Both the position numbers and the translations under genes were made by a program. The notes under the pieces are model-generated. The model did no database searches. It had not been told where the DNA came from and saw nothing but the letters and a program-made list of their open reading frames with translations. A DNA stretch of 64,000 bases from Choristoneura fumiferana (lineage: Eukaryota; Arthropoda; Insecta; Lepidoptera; Tortricidae). The stretch's first letter is position 1, and each line of letters begins with the position of its first letter. The stretch covers positions 9,940,629 through 10,004,628 of the forward strand of contig NC_133496.1 of NCBI RefSeq assembly GCF_025370935.1. Direction: 5' to 3'. Below, piece by piece: positions 32,183 through 43,522 of this stretch.

Positions 32183-32454
32183 GTTTCAGCCACATTGCGG
32201 TGGCCGTGGTCATCTGTAGGTTTAAGTCTCCACGTGAGGTGTACGCGAGTCTTTCAAACGACCCACACTTGATCAGAATTAGTACTGACTCCGGCGGTAC
32301 CGGCGGAGTATTAGTGCGGGTAGTTTGAGATACGGGTGGCGGTACTAATTGTATTCGAGTGCGGGTAGTTCGAAAGACTCGTGCTGCTAAGCATACGTGA
32401 TACCCTACATTTCAGTTTTCTCGTGACCACGGCCACTGCAATATGACTGAAACA
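32183..32454. mobile_element. MITE with GTTTCAG...GTGGCCGTGGTCA ends
   Basis: The left end GTTTCAGCCACATTGCGGTG GCCGTGGTCA pairs with the right-end inverse (TGACCACGGCCACTGCAATA). Interior TGCGGGTAGTTTGAG and AGTGCGGGTAGTTCGAAAGA repeat, with facing CGAGTCTTTC / GAAAGACTCG motifs. No ORF of note. Confidence 0.72.
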
Positions 32455-34237
32455 TTGAGGTCTCAGGTGTTGTAATAGTTATGAGTGAAAATCACGAAAG
32501 ATTAGAAAAAAATACACTGCCAAATTCATCGACAAAAAAAACCTTAAAAATCTTATGTCAAATGAACGCACCCTTATTGCATATAAAGTTAACATATATA
32601 CACTAAAACAGAAATATAGGAAGCCTCAGTTCTGTAGTGTGTGTAGTTTCTCTGTTTACCCATTGTCTTATAATTACATCTACGTTAGTTCCCAGGAAAT
32701 CATAGGTTACGTGCGAACTTGTACACTATTATGGAAAATGGACGGTAGAAATTATTTTCTATAGTTAGGTACAGTATTATGATTAAAGTGAAATGAAGAG
32801 ATTTGAAGTTGAGGTTGGAAAAACCGGCCAAGCGCGAGTCGGCGCACTGAAGGTTCTGTAAAATCTAAAAATCGAGTATCTCAACGTTTGGCCTCATTTG
32901 CACTTACAGCGGGTCAGTTTTATGTAAAAAAAGTAAATTTTGCTATTTTTATGTTAAATGAAAAAAGCATTTCAATGATTTTAAGATTGAGTAAGTAGGT
33001 GGTTTATTTGCCTAGGAATTGAGGTGCGGAGCAACCAGCTCTTTGCCGTTGTTCATTGGCACTAATGACATCTCGCATCGGCTTCAGAATTTAAAATAAT
33101 AAAAACAATAATTTCTACTATGTCAAATCAAATAAATAATTAGAATGTAATTTGATACTTCCACGCGTTGCTGTGAAAAAGTGTTGTGAAACTGACTAAT
33201 AACGAAGTGATCTTGTGTGGGATCCTTTTTTTCCATTGAAGGAACGGAATTTTTATACAATTAAAAAGTGTACTTAATTTCGTTGATTAAAAACCACTGA
33301 AAATACAAAAAGACTATAGATGACTTGATCGAACTGAAACAAGCGGTAAGCCACTCAACAATGAAAATACAGAAAGAACTAACGGAAATATGTCAAAGAA
33401 AAGCCGCAGCTGCATCAATTTATAAAGCAAACGTCGTTGGCGGAGCTTTTGTTTCTGGAAACAATTAGTCTAGTTATATTAGACTTACGTTAAATTTTCT
33501 CTAAATTACGAGACAAAACGCGAATACTGTAAGACTTGTAAGCTTCCAGAAACTGCAATCATCTACGGCGGTCATAGATGCAAATTCAAAAATCCTTAGT
33601 GATGTTAATTTAAACAATTTGTTATCCTTATTTTAGAATAAAAAGGCGCAGTTGCCTGTATAACAAATAAATGAAACACTTTTAAAACATAAATATAAGA
33701 GCGTCAACCACACTGTAAGTATATAGGTACTCGGCTGAAACGTATTAATTCATAATTTTATCAATGACTAAAATGTGCGAATTTTGAACTTGCCAATTAC
33801 GGCATGTTGTGTAACTTTAGAAATCATCACATAAATATTAATTTCCGTAGAAAATGACTCTGTATCATTGCGAGGCTTCGACCAATGGAGTGCTCCCTAC
33901 GCGTTGTTCGGAACCTGTGGCGTCCGTAGCTCTATGAATGTGCAGATACGACGGAAGAAATTATGAAATCTTTTGGTATTCTGACGTTAACAATTTGGCT
34001 CCACAATACGCGCGATAATATTTTTATCTTTAATCCCACAAAAAAAAACGTTTTATGTATTTTTAATAAACAAGATGAATAAAAATGAAATATGACTTTT
34101 CATGGAAATACAACGTTTGCAGTTTTAGCAATCATGAGCGTAAACATGAAACATGAATAGAGAAAAATTGAGGTGAAAATATTCAAAATAAATGTGGTAA
34201 TAATAAAACTTGGCTCACTAATGGAAAATAATCCTGT
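32455..34237. other. Mostly AT-rich non-coding stretch
   Basis: A short AACCGGCCAAGCGCGAGTCG end of the GGTTCCG repeat family lies near 32821. Nothing else recognised. Confidence 0.4.
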
Positions 34238-34428
34238 ACTAGCTTTTGTCCGCGGCTTCGCCCGCGTGGAATTCGGTTATCGCGCGCTGTTCCCTTGGGA
34301 ACTGTGCATTTTCCGGGATAAAAACTATATCTATTCCAAAAATCACGTCGATCCGTCGCTCCGTTTTGACGTGAAAGACGGACAAACATAGAAACACACA
34401 CTTTCGCATTTATAATATTAGTATGGAT
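34238..34428 (-). mobile_element. Helitron-like (Lep1-type) element, well preserved
   Basis: Begins ACTAGCTTTTGTCCGCGGCT (the inverted hairpin/CTAGT terminus) and ends TTATAATATTAGTATGGAT. Both ends are intact, so this is the best reference copy in the window. It lies about 1 kb upstream of gene B. Confidence 0.8.
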
Positions 34429-35340
34429 AAAATCTCTCACAGTTACTTTAATCTACTAAAGTAAACTATATAACTCCGAGTTAAGTCTTAATCCGTAATT
34501 AAATAGTATCAAAAACCTAGGCTGTGCAAGCGGCAAGAAAACTGAAAATGCGAATTGTTTTTATATATAATGATATTTACAGAGAATCTATCACAATAAA
34601 AAATCTACTACAATGGAACAACTGTCTACTATAATAGAAAAATGGTAAAGAAACTTTGGTGAGATAAGTATCATTTAACACAATAAATAGTTTGCATTTG
34701 TTGTTTTGTAAACTATGTAAGACAGTGTTTCCTAACAATTGTTCACAAACCCCTTGGGATCCGCAGAGATAAAGACAAAATTGAAAGTTAAAAAACTTCA
34801 TAGGATGTCTCGATGTAGAAGGTAGATAGATAGTTTGGAAATTTAAGCAATTTCTTTTAATTGTTTGAATTCATTTTATTAGGAATGTTCATACTTTATT
34901 AAAATTTAATCACAAGTTCACTGTATATATACCCTGAACTTAATAAGGCCGGTCCCTGGACCCGCCGAAGACCTAGATGCACTAACGCCTGATGCAGTCG
35001 CGTGGCACTTGTTTATATAAATAAATGAAAAAAAAAGTGTTTTGCTCTAATGCCTATATTTGTAATATGTCATAGGATTAAATAAATTTAATTAGGCTTA
35101 TTTAAAAGCATTAAAATTATCTATCGAACATATTTTTTGTGCCGTGTACAAAAATTTCATCTCGTATTTTCTAAATCTTATTGTACATGACACTTTCTTG
35201 TTGTATTTAAAATAAGTATCAAATCCTTAAAATGTTAAGTAAACTAATTCATATTATAATTTATTTATACATTAAAATGTGCATGCCAAATTAAAGTAAA
35301 TGTCGCTTCTGCTCGATTCTCGTGTCGCCACGGTGCGTAC
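34429..35340. other. Upstream region of gene B, nothing recognised
   Basis: AT-rich, no repeats with further copies noticed. Enhancers of gene B could lie here but cannot be seen by eye. Confidence 0.35.
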
Positions 35341-35365
35341 TGTATCAGTTGCTCGCTCGTTTTGG

Positions 35366-35400
35366 CGCGAACCCTAAGTGGGGGTTCGCGGAATAAAACC
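35366..35400 (+). promoter_or_regulatory. Likely core promoter of gene B: GC palindrome plus TATA-like box
   Basis: An inverted repeat CGCGAACCC (35366-35374) / GGGTTCGCG (35382-35390) is followed directly by GAATAAAACC, a TATA-like box 66 bases before the ATG. A separate initiator-like ATCAGTTGC lies upstream at 35344. Which one is used is unknown. Confidence 0.4.
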
Positions 35401-35458
35401 GCTATGCTACGCTCCAGAGGCTACATTTCACAAACCGAAGTAGACGGGTTAAAAAAAA

Positions 35459-35593
35459 ATGAAGGCCTTCCTTCTGATACTTGTGAGTGTGGCGGTGGTG
35501 AGTGCGAAACCAACTGGTGACGATGATGTCTTCGGCTCTGTCATAGGAGTCGTCAGGAGCTGCGCTGAAGAAGATGTCTCCTTGTGTTTGAAG
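35459..35593 (+). CDS. Gene B exon 1 (signal peptide and Cys pair)
   Basis: 45 whole codons ending SLCLK, donor AAG|GTGTGT, phase 0. The preceding run of A bases (AAAAAAAAATG) gives an insect-type start context. Confidence 0.92.
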
Positions 35594-36604
35594 GTGTGTG
35601 CAGTGACGTGCTCTAAAGGACTCCCTTTTGACTTTTGAGGATTTGAGTTAGTTCGAGGATTTTGCGACCCCTTTCAATCTGGCACTAAATCAAGTGGCAT
35701 AATTTGAAAATAATTGTTTCAAATCGTGATCGTTTTCCCCTTAAAATCACATGCATCTAGTCCAATTATTTCAATTAAAATGAGCTACCAGTTACATCAA
35801 AGTCCAAAATAACAGCATCAATTACTTCCATCTACACAAGTTGTTACGCTAGTTGAACCCGATAATTCTATAACAATCTTTTTTAACAGGAACGTGCTTT
35901 AAAATACGTCGAGAACCTAGCCACCGCCAGGGAGGTGAACATTGTGGATGGAGTAAGCCTCCTCGGTTCCGGATCACCCAGATCAGCCCGCTCCTTCGAA
36001 CCCCTGCCTGAAGACCCAACTGCTCGGGAGAACCAGGTGGAGAACAGACTGGTGGACGCCGCTGCCGACTTCTTGGAGAACCATGTCATCCAGCTACGCA
36101 TGCCCAAGAGCACCGTCGATGATGTCAAGAGGTCGCTTGAGGAAGGTCAGTGCTATGATCTTTAACACGCCTTTGCTTTGTTACGTTTGAAAAGTGAAAA
36201 GGCGGTTTGTTTTTTGTTTTTGCTAAAGTTTTCAGAGTTTTATGCATGATATTCGATGAAAAGTTAAAGTAAATTATTGCAAAAAGAGGATTTTTTGAAC
36301 GGGGTTTTACCTGTCTTATTAAAATAATGAAAAATCTTAACAATAAAGACTTAGGTCAATAAGTTTCATTATTGTGTCTTAAAATATAATCATTTATCTT
36401 ATATAGACATGAAATGTTAAGTAGATTGTTTTTAGAAAAAAAAAAGCCGAACGATATAATTTTTTGTTTAAAAGCGACGTCAATTTTAAATTAGCACTGA
36501 CGCGTAGTTAATTAATTAGAATCATAAAATACTTTTTTTTTCTATTTTATTTTTAGGGTTCCGGAGCCAAAATGGCAAAAACGGAACCCTTACAGTTTCG
36601 TCAA

Positions 36605-36635
<31 letters not shown>

Positions 36636-39210
36636 CGTCCGTATGTCACACGCATTTTACTCGAAAACTATAAGATGTATATCAATGAATTTTAAAGTAC
36701 AGATGTCTTGTCAAAGCAGCTATTTAGTTTTGTAGTTAAATTACAAAAAAAAAAATATAGAGGGGCACTCCATACACGTAACATAGTTTTTTTTTTAACT
36801 CGCATCAACGTGTGGCACATAGTTCAACAGCTCTTTTGAAAAGATAGTAAGGTTTCTCAAAAACTTGAGTTATTGCCGAAAAACTGCGCTTCTCAACAAA
36901 AGGACGTATGTGCCGTGAAGATACGCTCTTTTTCTGGTAATAGATTTTAAGACTCTAGTAACTGTTTTAATTGTGTTATAACGCACATAATATTACTCGA
37001 TTTTTTTCGTAATGGCTATGGAACCCTATCTTGGGCGTGTCCGACACGCTCTTGGCCGGTTTTTAAAAACAGTAGGTGATTACTGTAAAAAAAATCAATG
37101 CACTGTAAAACTTAATTATACATACAACAAAGCAACTAACTACTTAGGGTTTTTGAAATCACAAACAGAAATGATAGATGCTATAACATTAATAAGCTAC
37201 GTCCGTTGTTTTTTGAAACCCTTGATCTCGATCCACAGTTAATAGTTATACAATACGAGGTCTTTGTAACGATTCGTATCTGGAGCATTTAATTATTATA
37301 AGTGGTCAAAACCGGACCCGAATGAGTGAAAGTTTGAGAGACCATAATTATTTTTTGGTACTTCATACAACCTGCCCACACTGCCCAGCCCAGGGGCCCG
37401 TCCACTCATGGGAACGAGGACGAACTTAAAAACGCAATTGTATTCACAAATTGAATTACAATCTAAATTGCTATTATTATTCATAATAACGTATACAAGT
37501 TAGAAAAGAATACAAATACCATTGTGACTATAGATGTACAACCAAAAAACTTCCAACCTATCGTTGCTATGTTACAAAATAGCATGTTAATAGCTTTAGT
37601 CAAATTATGACACCAAACAAAACAGTTAGATCACAATTCACAGCTGCTTACTAAAAAGTGTTGCCGCTTATTTATTTTGAATAACTGGTTCTTGCGTCGT
37701 AGCTTCATTGACTATAGTAAAATGGAGGTCCAGTTTAAAAGGCAGAAGCTTTAACGACCGGTGATTCATCGATCGATTTATTAGCTTAATGATGACTGTG
37801 TTTATGACACAAAAAATTGGAGCACCAAAACTTTCTAAGTAACGAAAATAGTTTCTAAGTCTTCTTATAATTCATACACATGACTGTCACAAATTCACAA
37901 TAGAAACTTAAACTTCTTGCGTGATATGATATTTAACTCTTTAAAAAAGTAAAACGTGTGTTACGTAAAACTTTAGAAAGATACAATTCGTATCACTCTC
38001 TCACCGAATTAAATTAAAATCTGCGCAAAAACCAGTTTAACAGGTGCGTATGTGTGTTTTTTAAAATAGAAAGTACGCAGCCTCGGTTACTGCGAAATTA
38101 ATTAGTCTATAAATGCGCAATAAAATTTAAATCACGTCGAGAAATTTGTAAACTGGCAAAATTTTAAACGGACGTCCGTACCTCGATTACTGAGAGAGCA
38201 GACCATACGAAGAAGAAGCTAGAAATTGCAATGACCAAACGGGTCTGGCAGGAGTTTCTCTAACCTATTAACAAGGTTCATTATGGTGGAAAGCGGACGG
38301 ATGCTCAAGTCAAGTTTTTGCTACATTTCCATAGTACTCGCATCAAGTATGTAGGACTACATGTAACTAGTTTTAGAGATCCGTTAACACGAGCCGTGAT
38401 CGAAATCTCGATTGAGGAACGAGTAAAAGTCGCGCTCCAGGCGTTGACGAAATATGGAAGTAGGCTCAGAGCTTTCGAATCGTAAGGTCCGGTAATCGAT
38501 GCACTTTCTAGATGAACGAGACTGTTATGCAAACTGGACGTAACATCGTGAATTACAATGAAAGCGACATTGTTCTAAGTTCAGTAGCAGCTCGGGACAG
38601 TGCTCTGAATTACAATCAGATGCTTCCATTTTAACTTTTCTAAGAACTAATGGACAGCAAGTTGGATTTGAATTTTATTGGAATGCGGCACTCCTTACTC
38701 CACTTGCGAACCAGAAGTCAACCGTTAGGATTATAGATAGGTACAACATACTTACATTGAAGAGCCAAGGCAAAATTTTACCGTATTATACATTCAAACA
38801 AGCCTAAGCCTTGCCTGTTATTTGAAAATTTTCAAAGTGGATCCTATGGTGTAACGCTTTATCCTAAATTAATTAGTTAATTAATTCCAGGCCGTGGCAA
38901 GAAGAAGAAGCTGAAGCAGCTGATGCCCATCCTTGGTCTCCTGCAGCTGAAGATCCAGTCCCTCATCCCCCTGTTCCTCGCTGTTATCGCCTTCGCCGCC
39001 GTCAAGGGTCTGATGCTCGCTAAGGCCGCCCTCCTCGCTTCCGCTCTGGTCCTTCTGAAGAAGCTCCTGTCCAAGAGTGACCACCACGAAAGCTACGAAG
39101 TAGTGGCCCATCCTCATCACGATGAGCACTACAGCCACGGCGGTCATGGAGGCGGCTGGGGTCGATCAGCCGACGCCCAAAACATGGCTTACAATGCGTA
39201 CGCCAACTGA
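35459..39210 (+). CDS. Osiris family protein (gene B), three exons, 236 aa
   Basis: Osiris (DUF1676) protein. Exons are 35459-35593, 35890-36145 and 38891-39210; introns are 296 and 2745 bases with GT-AG ends and phases 0 and 1, identical in position to gene A. The ATG opens a signal peptide (MKAFLLILVSVAVVSA, 1-16). Cysteines at 35 and 43 precede the first splice site. Exon 2 holds the DUF1676 core (VDGVSLLGSG, DFLENHVIQLRMP, VKRSLEEG). Then come a basic patch RGKKKK (132-137), a hydrophobic stretch (about 141-185), YEVVAHPHH (from 199), a His/Gly-rich tail with HGGGWGRS, and AQNMAY (226-231). Known family role: membrane or secretory proteins of cuticle-forming cells. The tail resembles gene C more than gene A. 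The long second intron carries a dispersed repeat. No Osi number assigned. Confidence 0.94.
35890..36145 (+). CDS. Gene B exon 2 (DUF1676 core)
   Basis: Acceptor TTTTAACAG|GAACGT, donor GAGGAAG|GTCAGT, 256 bases, phase 1 at the end. Length is identical to gene A exon 2. Confidence 0.93.
36146..38890 (+). other. Long second intron of gene B
   Basis: About twelve times longer than the equivalent gene A intron. It includes the GGTTCCG repeat at 36555-37063; the rest (37064-38890) shows no gene or repeat that I can support. Confidence 0.8.
36555..37063 (+). repeat. GGTTCCGTAGCC-family repeat inside the gene B intron
   Basis: Starts GGGTTCCGGAGCCAAAATGG, has a (CTGT)n run and CCGTCCGTCC, and ends CGTAATGGCTATGGAACCCT then CTTGGCCGGTTTTT. 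Same orientation as the gene. Confidence 0.68.
38891..39210 (+). CDS. Gene B exon 3 (hydrophobic stretch and AQNMAY tail)
   Basis: Acceptor TTAATTCCAG|GCCGTGG, stop TGA at 39208-39210. Codes for the RGKKKK patch, hydrophobic segment, His-rich tail and AQNMAYNAYAN. Confidence 0.93.
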
Positions 39211-39499
39211 TACCTAAGATAGCATAAAGAGTTGATTCTACGATCAACTAGTCTCTTTATCTTCGGTTAGTCTAGTACGGACCTCAGAGAAGAGTTAATT
39301 TATTCATTATTTATTTAACTTATTTTAATTTAAAGCAATTGATTTGATTGTGTGAATGAGTGCATCTTGTCTTCTTTCTTTGTAAATTCATCGCCTTTTT
39401 TATCATTACGTTTACTTTCTACTGCAATGTACCTGTTTACTTTTATTGTATGTTTTCCTTCTTATATAGTACACATTTGTATAGCTTTAAACTTCTATG

Positions 39500-39505
39500 A
39501 ATAAA
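39500..39505 (+). terminator. Possible poly(A) signal of gene B
   Basis: AATAAA about 290 bases past the stop. No earlier AATAAA was seen after the stop, though weaker variants exist; several others follow in this AT-rich flank. Confidence 0.4.
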
Positions 39506-40165
39506 TAAGTAAATATTGTCACTTTTAAAATCATGTACATATTTTCCTGTTTATGATATAATATGTATTGTGTTTATGTATGTAGTTATTAAAACTTATC
39601 GTATCAATATTATTATGTAAAGTTATATTTTTCTTTTATATTTATGTATAATTATTAGCTTTTGTAAATATTTTTCATATCCAATTATATTTATGTAAAA
39701 TATTGTTTTTGCATCTTCATAATTATATTTTTATCGTATTTTACAAAACTATTGTATTTTGTATTATTATTAACGTACTCGATGATTATTATTGCTTTCT
39801 TGTGTATTTTTCTTCGTCTATAATATCGTATGTAAATAATTTAAAAATATTTTTTGTTTCTTTTCTTGTTATACTTTAAATTGTACTTATGTTCTTTTTC
39901 ATTTCACATTTATATCATAGAATCATAACGGGCCATGCATAAACTAAAGATGAAAATATATCAGTCATTCATATTTTACTTCGAATTTTTATTTGAGTCC
40001 TACCCTCACTAAGAACTTTAAAAGTTAAGGAAATCTATTCTATAACACAACATAATTATTCCTAACAAGTAATTGTGTTTGATTAGGATTACTATACATA
40101 TTTATAATAGCAATTTTCGTGAATTCATTTAATCATTGATAAGTTTTATTTAATCCAATCTAATT
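39506..40165. other. AT-rich 3' flank of gene B
   Basis: Very AT-rich, many TTTATG/TATTT runs; nothing else recognised. Confidence 0.4.
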
Positions 40166-40392
40166 TAAATGCGAAAGTAACTCTATTTGTCAGTCTGTCC
40201 GTTAACTTTTTACGTCTAATCCGCTGAACCAATTTAGATGAAATTAAGTAAAGAAAAAGTCGGAGTCCAGGCAAAGGATGAGAAGATGAGAAGACGAGAA
40301 AGGATCCTATGATAGTTTGTATCTCGGACAACTGCAAAGTTCCCACGGGATAGAGGTTGACGAACAATACGCGGACGGGCAACCGGTAGTAA
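40166..40392 (+). mobile_element. Helitron-like (Lep1-type) element, diverged
   Basis: TGCGAAAGTAACTCTATTTG, TCCGCTGAACCAATTTAGAT and ATACGCGGACGGGCAACCGG follow the family order. The end reads GGTAGT instead of GCTAGT. Confidence 0.6.
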
Positions 40393-40858
40393 ATTATAAT
40401 TATTTAAAAATTTAATGAACTTTTTAAAAAGTTTAATAACAATAACTTCCTCACATTCTTTCACAATTTTTTTTTTGTCGCAATATCCCAAAAAATTATT
40501 CTTTAAACAAAATTATTATTATTTAATGTCAGATAGCGGATTCACTTAAAGAACAATCCTTTACTCGCCGAACAGTATATCACTTTCGACCATCTTTCAC
40601 GCCAAAGTAAGGCTAAGTAAAACTTAACAACAATTATCACATAGAAAACAGTGCCCAAGGAAACCTAACTAATCCGTCGTACATAGAAACTACATTTAAC
40701 AGAAAGTAAAGCTCAGCCACAATACCACATAAGACGCTTTCATTTTCAACCTGACTTACATTTGTGGCTATAAATAGGTCAGCTATCATGTGGGTAGCAT
40801 ATAAGACTATCTACAGAGTGAAGATTAAATTGGACACTGAAGGAATATCACACTAAAT

Positions 40859-41115
40859 CCCAGCCTATGTATACGTTCCACTGCTAAGCACAGACCTCCT
40901 CTCATAATAGAAGAAGAAATATAGTTCCCACGCGGGCTCAGTGTAGTTTGGGAACTTCACACGCGCCATTAAATTACTTCGTAAATCGCAGTGAAGCTCG
41001 TGGCAAATTTTGAACGTAATTTTACAGGTGAATTTTGAAAAACTCGATGCGTGCTCGGGTTTGTACCGACGATCCTCTGCTTAGAGGCCGTTGGTCAAAC
41101 CACTTGGCCACCACT
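40859..41115 (-). mobile_element. SINE family 1, minus copy, diverged
   Basis: Inverted tail CCCAGCCTATGTATACGTTC, body TCCCACGCGGGCTCAGTGTA and head CTCTGCTTAGAGGCCGTTGG then AACCACTTGGCCACCA. All parts are present but mutated. Confidence 0.78.
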
Positions 41116-41505
41116 TTAGGGCTTTATCGCCCTGCGTACCTATGCAGATAGATTTAAGACAAGTTATTTTTTGTTTTAAACCTACATAATATAGTAAATG
41201 TTTTTTTTTTTTAATAATCTCTCTTTAAGTAACGGTATATATTTATAACCGAACTGTTCGCTTGTTTGCGAAATGTAAAGGTTCATTCCAAGTTTACCGA
41301 AAAACATGTACTTACTTAATGCAGTTGCGCAGTATCGCAGTCTATGATGTTAAAATTTCCAGAAATAAAGTTCTAGAAGGGCTAGGATTATGTTTCAACA
41401 TTTTTATTTTTTAAGACAGCTAATCAAATATTTTACTCATGATAAAATATAATTTATTTACACATATTCTATAAACTATACATAGAAAGATACATTAGAA
41501 AGTAA
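41116..41505. other. AT-rich non-coding stretch, nothing recognised
   Basis: No supported gene or repeat. Confidence 0.4.
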
Positions 41506-41679
41506 TCTATATAAATAAAAATGAATCGTAAAATGTGTTGCTAAGCGCAAAACTCGGGAACAACTGGTCCGATTTCGCTAACTCTTTTATTGTTGTGTTC
41601 GTTACTGCCAGGAGAAGGTTTTTATGAAAGAAAATAAAATAAAAATGCAACGGGGGCGAAGCCGCGGGCAACAGCTAGT
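41506..41679 (+). mobile_element. Helitron-like element, second subfamily
   Basis: Starts TCTATATAAATAAAAATGAA, has AAACTCGGGAACAACTGGTC and ends GGGGCGAAGCCGCGGGCAAC then AGCTAGT. The start and middle differ from the other Helitron-like copies; only the hairpin/CTAGT end is shared. Confidence 0.72.
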
Positions 41680-42235
41680 AAAAATGGAAGACTAGTAAAT
41701 TGATTAACTAAGAAAAAATGGTCAAGTCAGTCTGTCAGTCGGAGTGTGGTAGGGCAGCACCATCATCAAAGCCAAACAGCTTCGCTGCTGGCTTCCATTT
41801 GTGACGGGTGCCTCGAATGCACATGCTACTCGCTCTGATATATAAATATTTTTATATAAGAAATTAAAAAAAAATTGTATAAAAAAAACTATTTTCATTC
41901 CTTATTATGTTTATTGATGTACAAAACCGCACTTAACCGCTCTTAAGCCGCAACATTCAGAACCCTCATATCGCTTCTATTCACTTCACCCAGTTCAACA
42001 GAAATACTCGTAAACTAAAATTATACAAATAACACTAAACAGTTGAGTTAATTCGCTTTCACTAAACGGTCGTGCGCCCGCGACTCCAACTAATGAGTGA
42101 ATTCAGCCAACCTTGTCCTTGCCCTTATTGTAATAAGAGTAATGAGAAGCTCCCTAGAGCCAAAAGGGGCTACTTTCGCCCCAGTGGTTTTAGTTGTGTG
42201 ATTCCTATACAATAGTTAGTAACAAGGTTTTCTCA
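41680..42235. other. Non-coding stretch, nothing recognised
   Basis: No supported gene or repeat. Confidence 0.4.
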
Positions 42236-42479
42236 CCATGTTTTTTTTTTATTCGACTGGATGGCAAACGAGCAAGTGGGTCTCCTGATGGTAAGAGATC
42301 ACCACTTCCCATAAACATCTGCAACACCAGGGGTATTTCAGATGCGTTGCCAACCTAGAGGCGTAAGATGGGATACCTCAAGTGCCAGTAATTTCACCGG
42401 CTGTCTTACTCTCCACGCCGAAACACAACAATGCAAGCACTGCTGCTTCACGGCAGGATTAGCGAGCAAGATGGTGGAA
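42236..42479 (+). mobile_element. LINE/SINE 3' region (CAAGCACTGCTGCTT family)
   Basis: ATTCGACTGGATGGCAAACG, GATCACCACTTCCCATAAAC, ACACCAGGGGTATTTCAGAT and CAAGCACTGCTGCTTCACGG are shared with the inverted copy at 44935-45175 and with 54530-54640. It is cut by the SINE at 42480. Confidence 0.68.
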
Positions 42480-42726
42480 GATGTTTTCCTTCATCGCAAA
42501 GCTCGTGATAAATTTCATATGTAATTTCACACGTGGATTTCGAAAAACTCAGAGATGCGAGCCCGGGGGTTCAACCCGCGATCCTATAGAGGCTATAGGT
42601 CTAGCCACTAGACCACCACGGCTTCTTTTAACGGCCGAGTGGCAACTAAAGCCTAGGCCCTTTTATTCTCAGTGCCAGTGCCCAGCAGTGGGACGGCCTG
42701 GGATGATGATGATGATGATGATGATG
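42480..42726. mobile_element. SINE family 1 with inverted head (5' inversion)
   Basis: 42480-42625 is the head in minus orientation (GATGTTTTCCTTCATCGCAA to CTAGACCACCACGGCTTCTT). 42626-42726 is the tail in plus orientation (GTGCCCAGCAGTGGGACGGC then (GAT)n). The middle is missing. This head-inverted, tail-direct layout is the mark of twin priming in target-primed reverse transcription. Confidence 0.75.
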
Positions 42727-43458
42727 GTCTCGAATATCTGAGCCCGCATTGTCCGCTGTCGACGTGAAGAGCACCATCCTGAAGCGGTGGGTGACTTCAT
42801 TCTCTCATGGCGTCCCACAATATCAACGAGGGAGCTCGTTTGCTTTTTAGTGGGTACCCCCTTTGTTGCCGAGCCCTACCCTCCTACCCTCTGTTTCCCC
42901 GAATAGGGCTGGATGCGACGCAATTCCCACATTGGTTTGTTTTTTCTTTCTCATATGAATCTTCAGAAAAACATAGAAAGCCGACGAGTTCCGAGCGATA
43001 TTAACATTCTGGTTGTACTGTACTTAAATTAAATAATGACAATGGAAAACTGCAACACAGTTCCGAAGACAAACGCTTTAGCATTCAACACCTAGTTACT
43101 TCAATCTAACTCTGCAATAAATTAAACTACAAACCAATCGTATACCAAAATATAGGTCAACCTCGGCACGAATACCTCGTCTAAGCCCAGTAACCCACTA
43201 TACGTCGTCAAAATAGCCATTTAACGCCTGCTATTGTCCTTAACGCATTCAGAGCGCTGTCTGCGAGAATTTGTATGCAATGTGCAGAAAGTAGGCATCC
43301 ATGTAGGTAGATAAGCAATGAATTCGCATACCTGTAGATACGAATATCAATTAGCGGAGGAAATAAATCTAAGAAATTATGCAAATACATAATTATTATT
43401 TACTTAGCTATTTTAGAGGTCATGCTCGGGGTTTCTCTGCGGGATAGAATCAGAAAAT
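42727..43458. other. Non-coding stretch, nothing recognised
   Basis: Short frames only; no supported gene or repeat. Confidence 0.4.
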
Positions 43459-43522
43459 GATGATATCCGCAGTAGAACTAAGGTTGCCGGCATAGCCCGA
43501 AGAATTGCGACACTGAAGTGGC

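Noticed and set aside
38881..39147. Frames antisense to gene B exon 3
   Set aside because: Shadows of the GC-rich Osiris exon.
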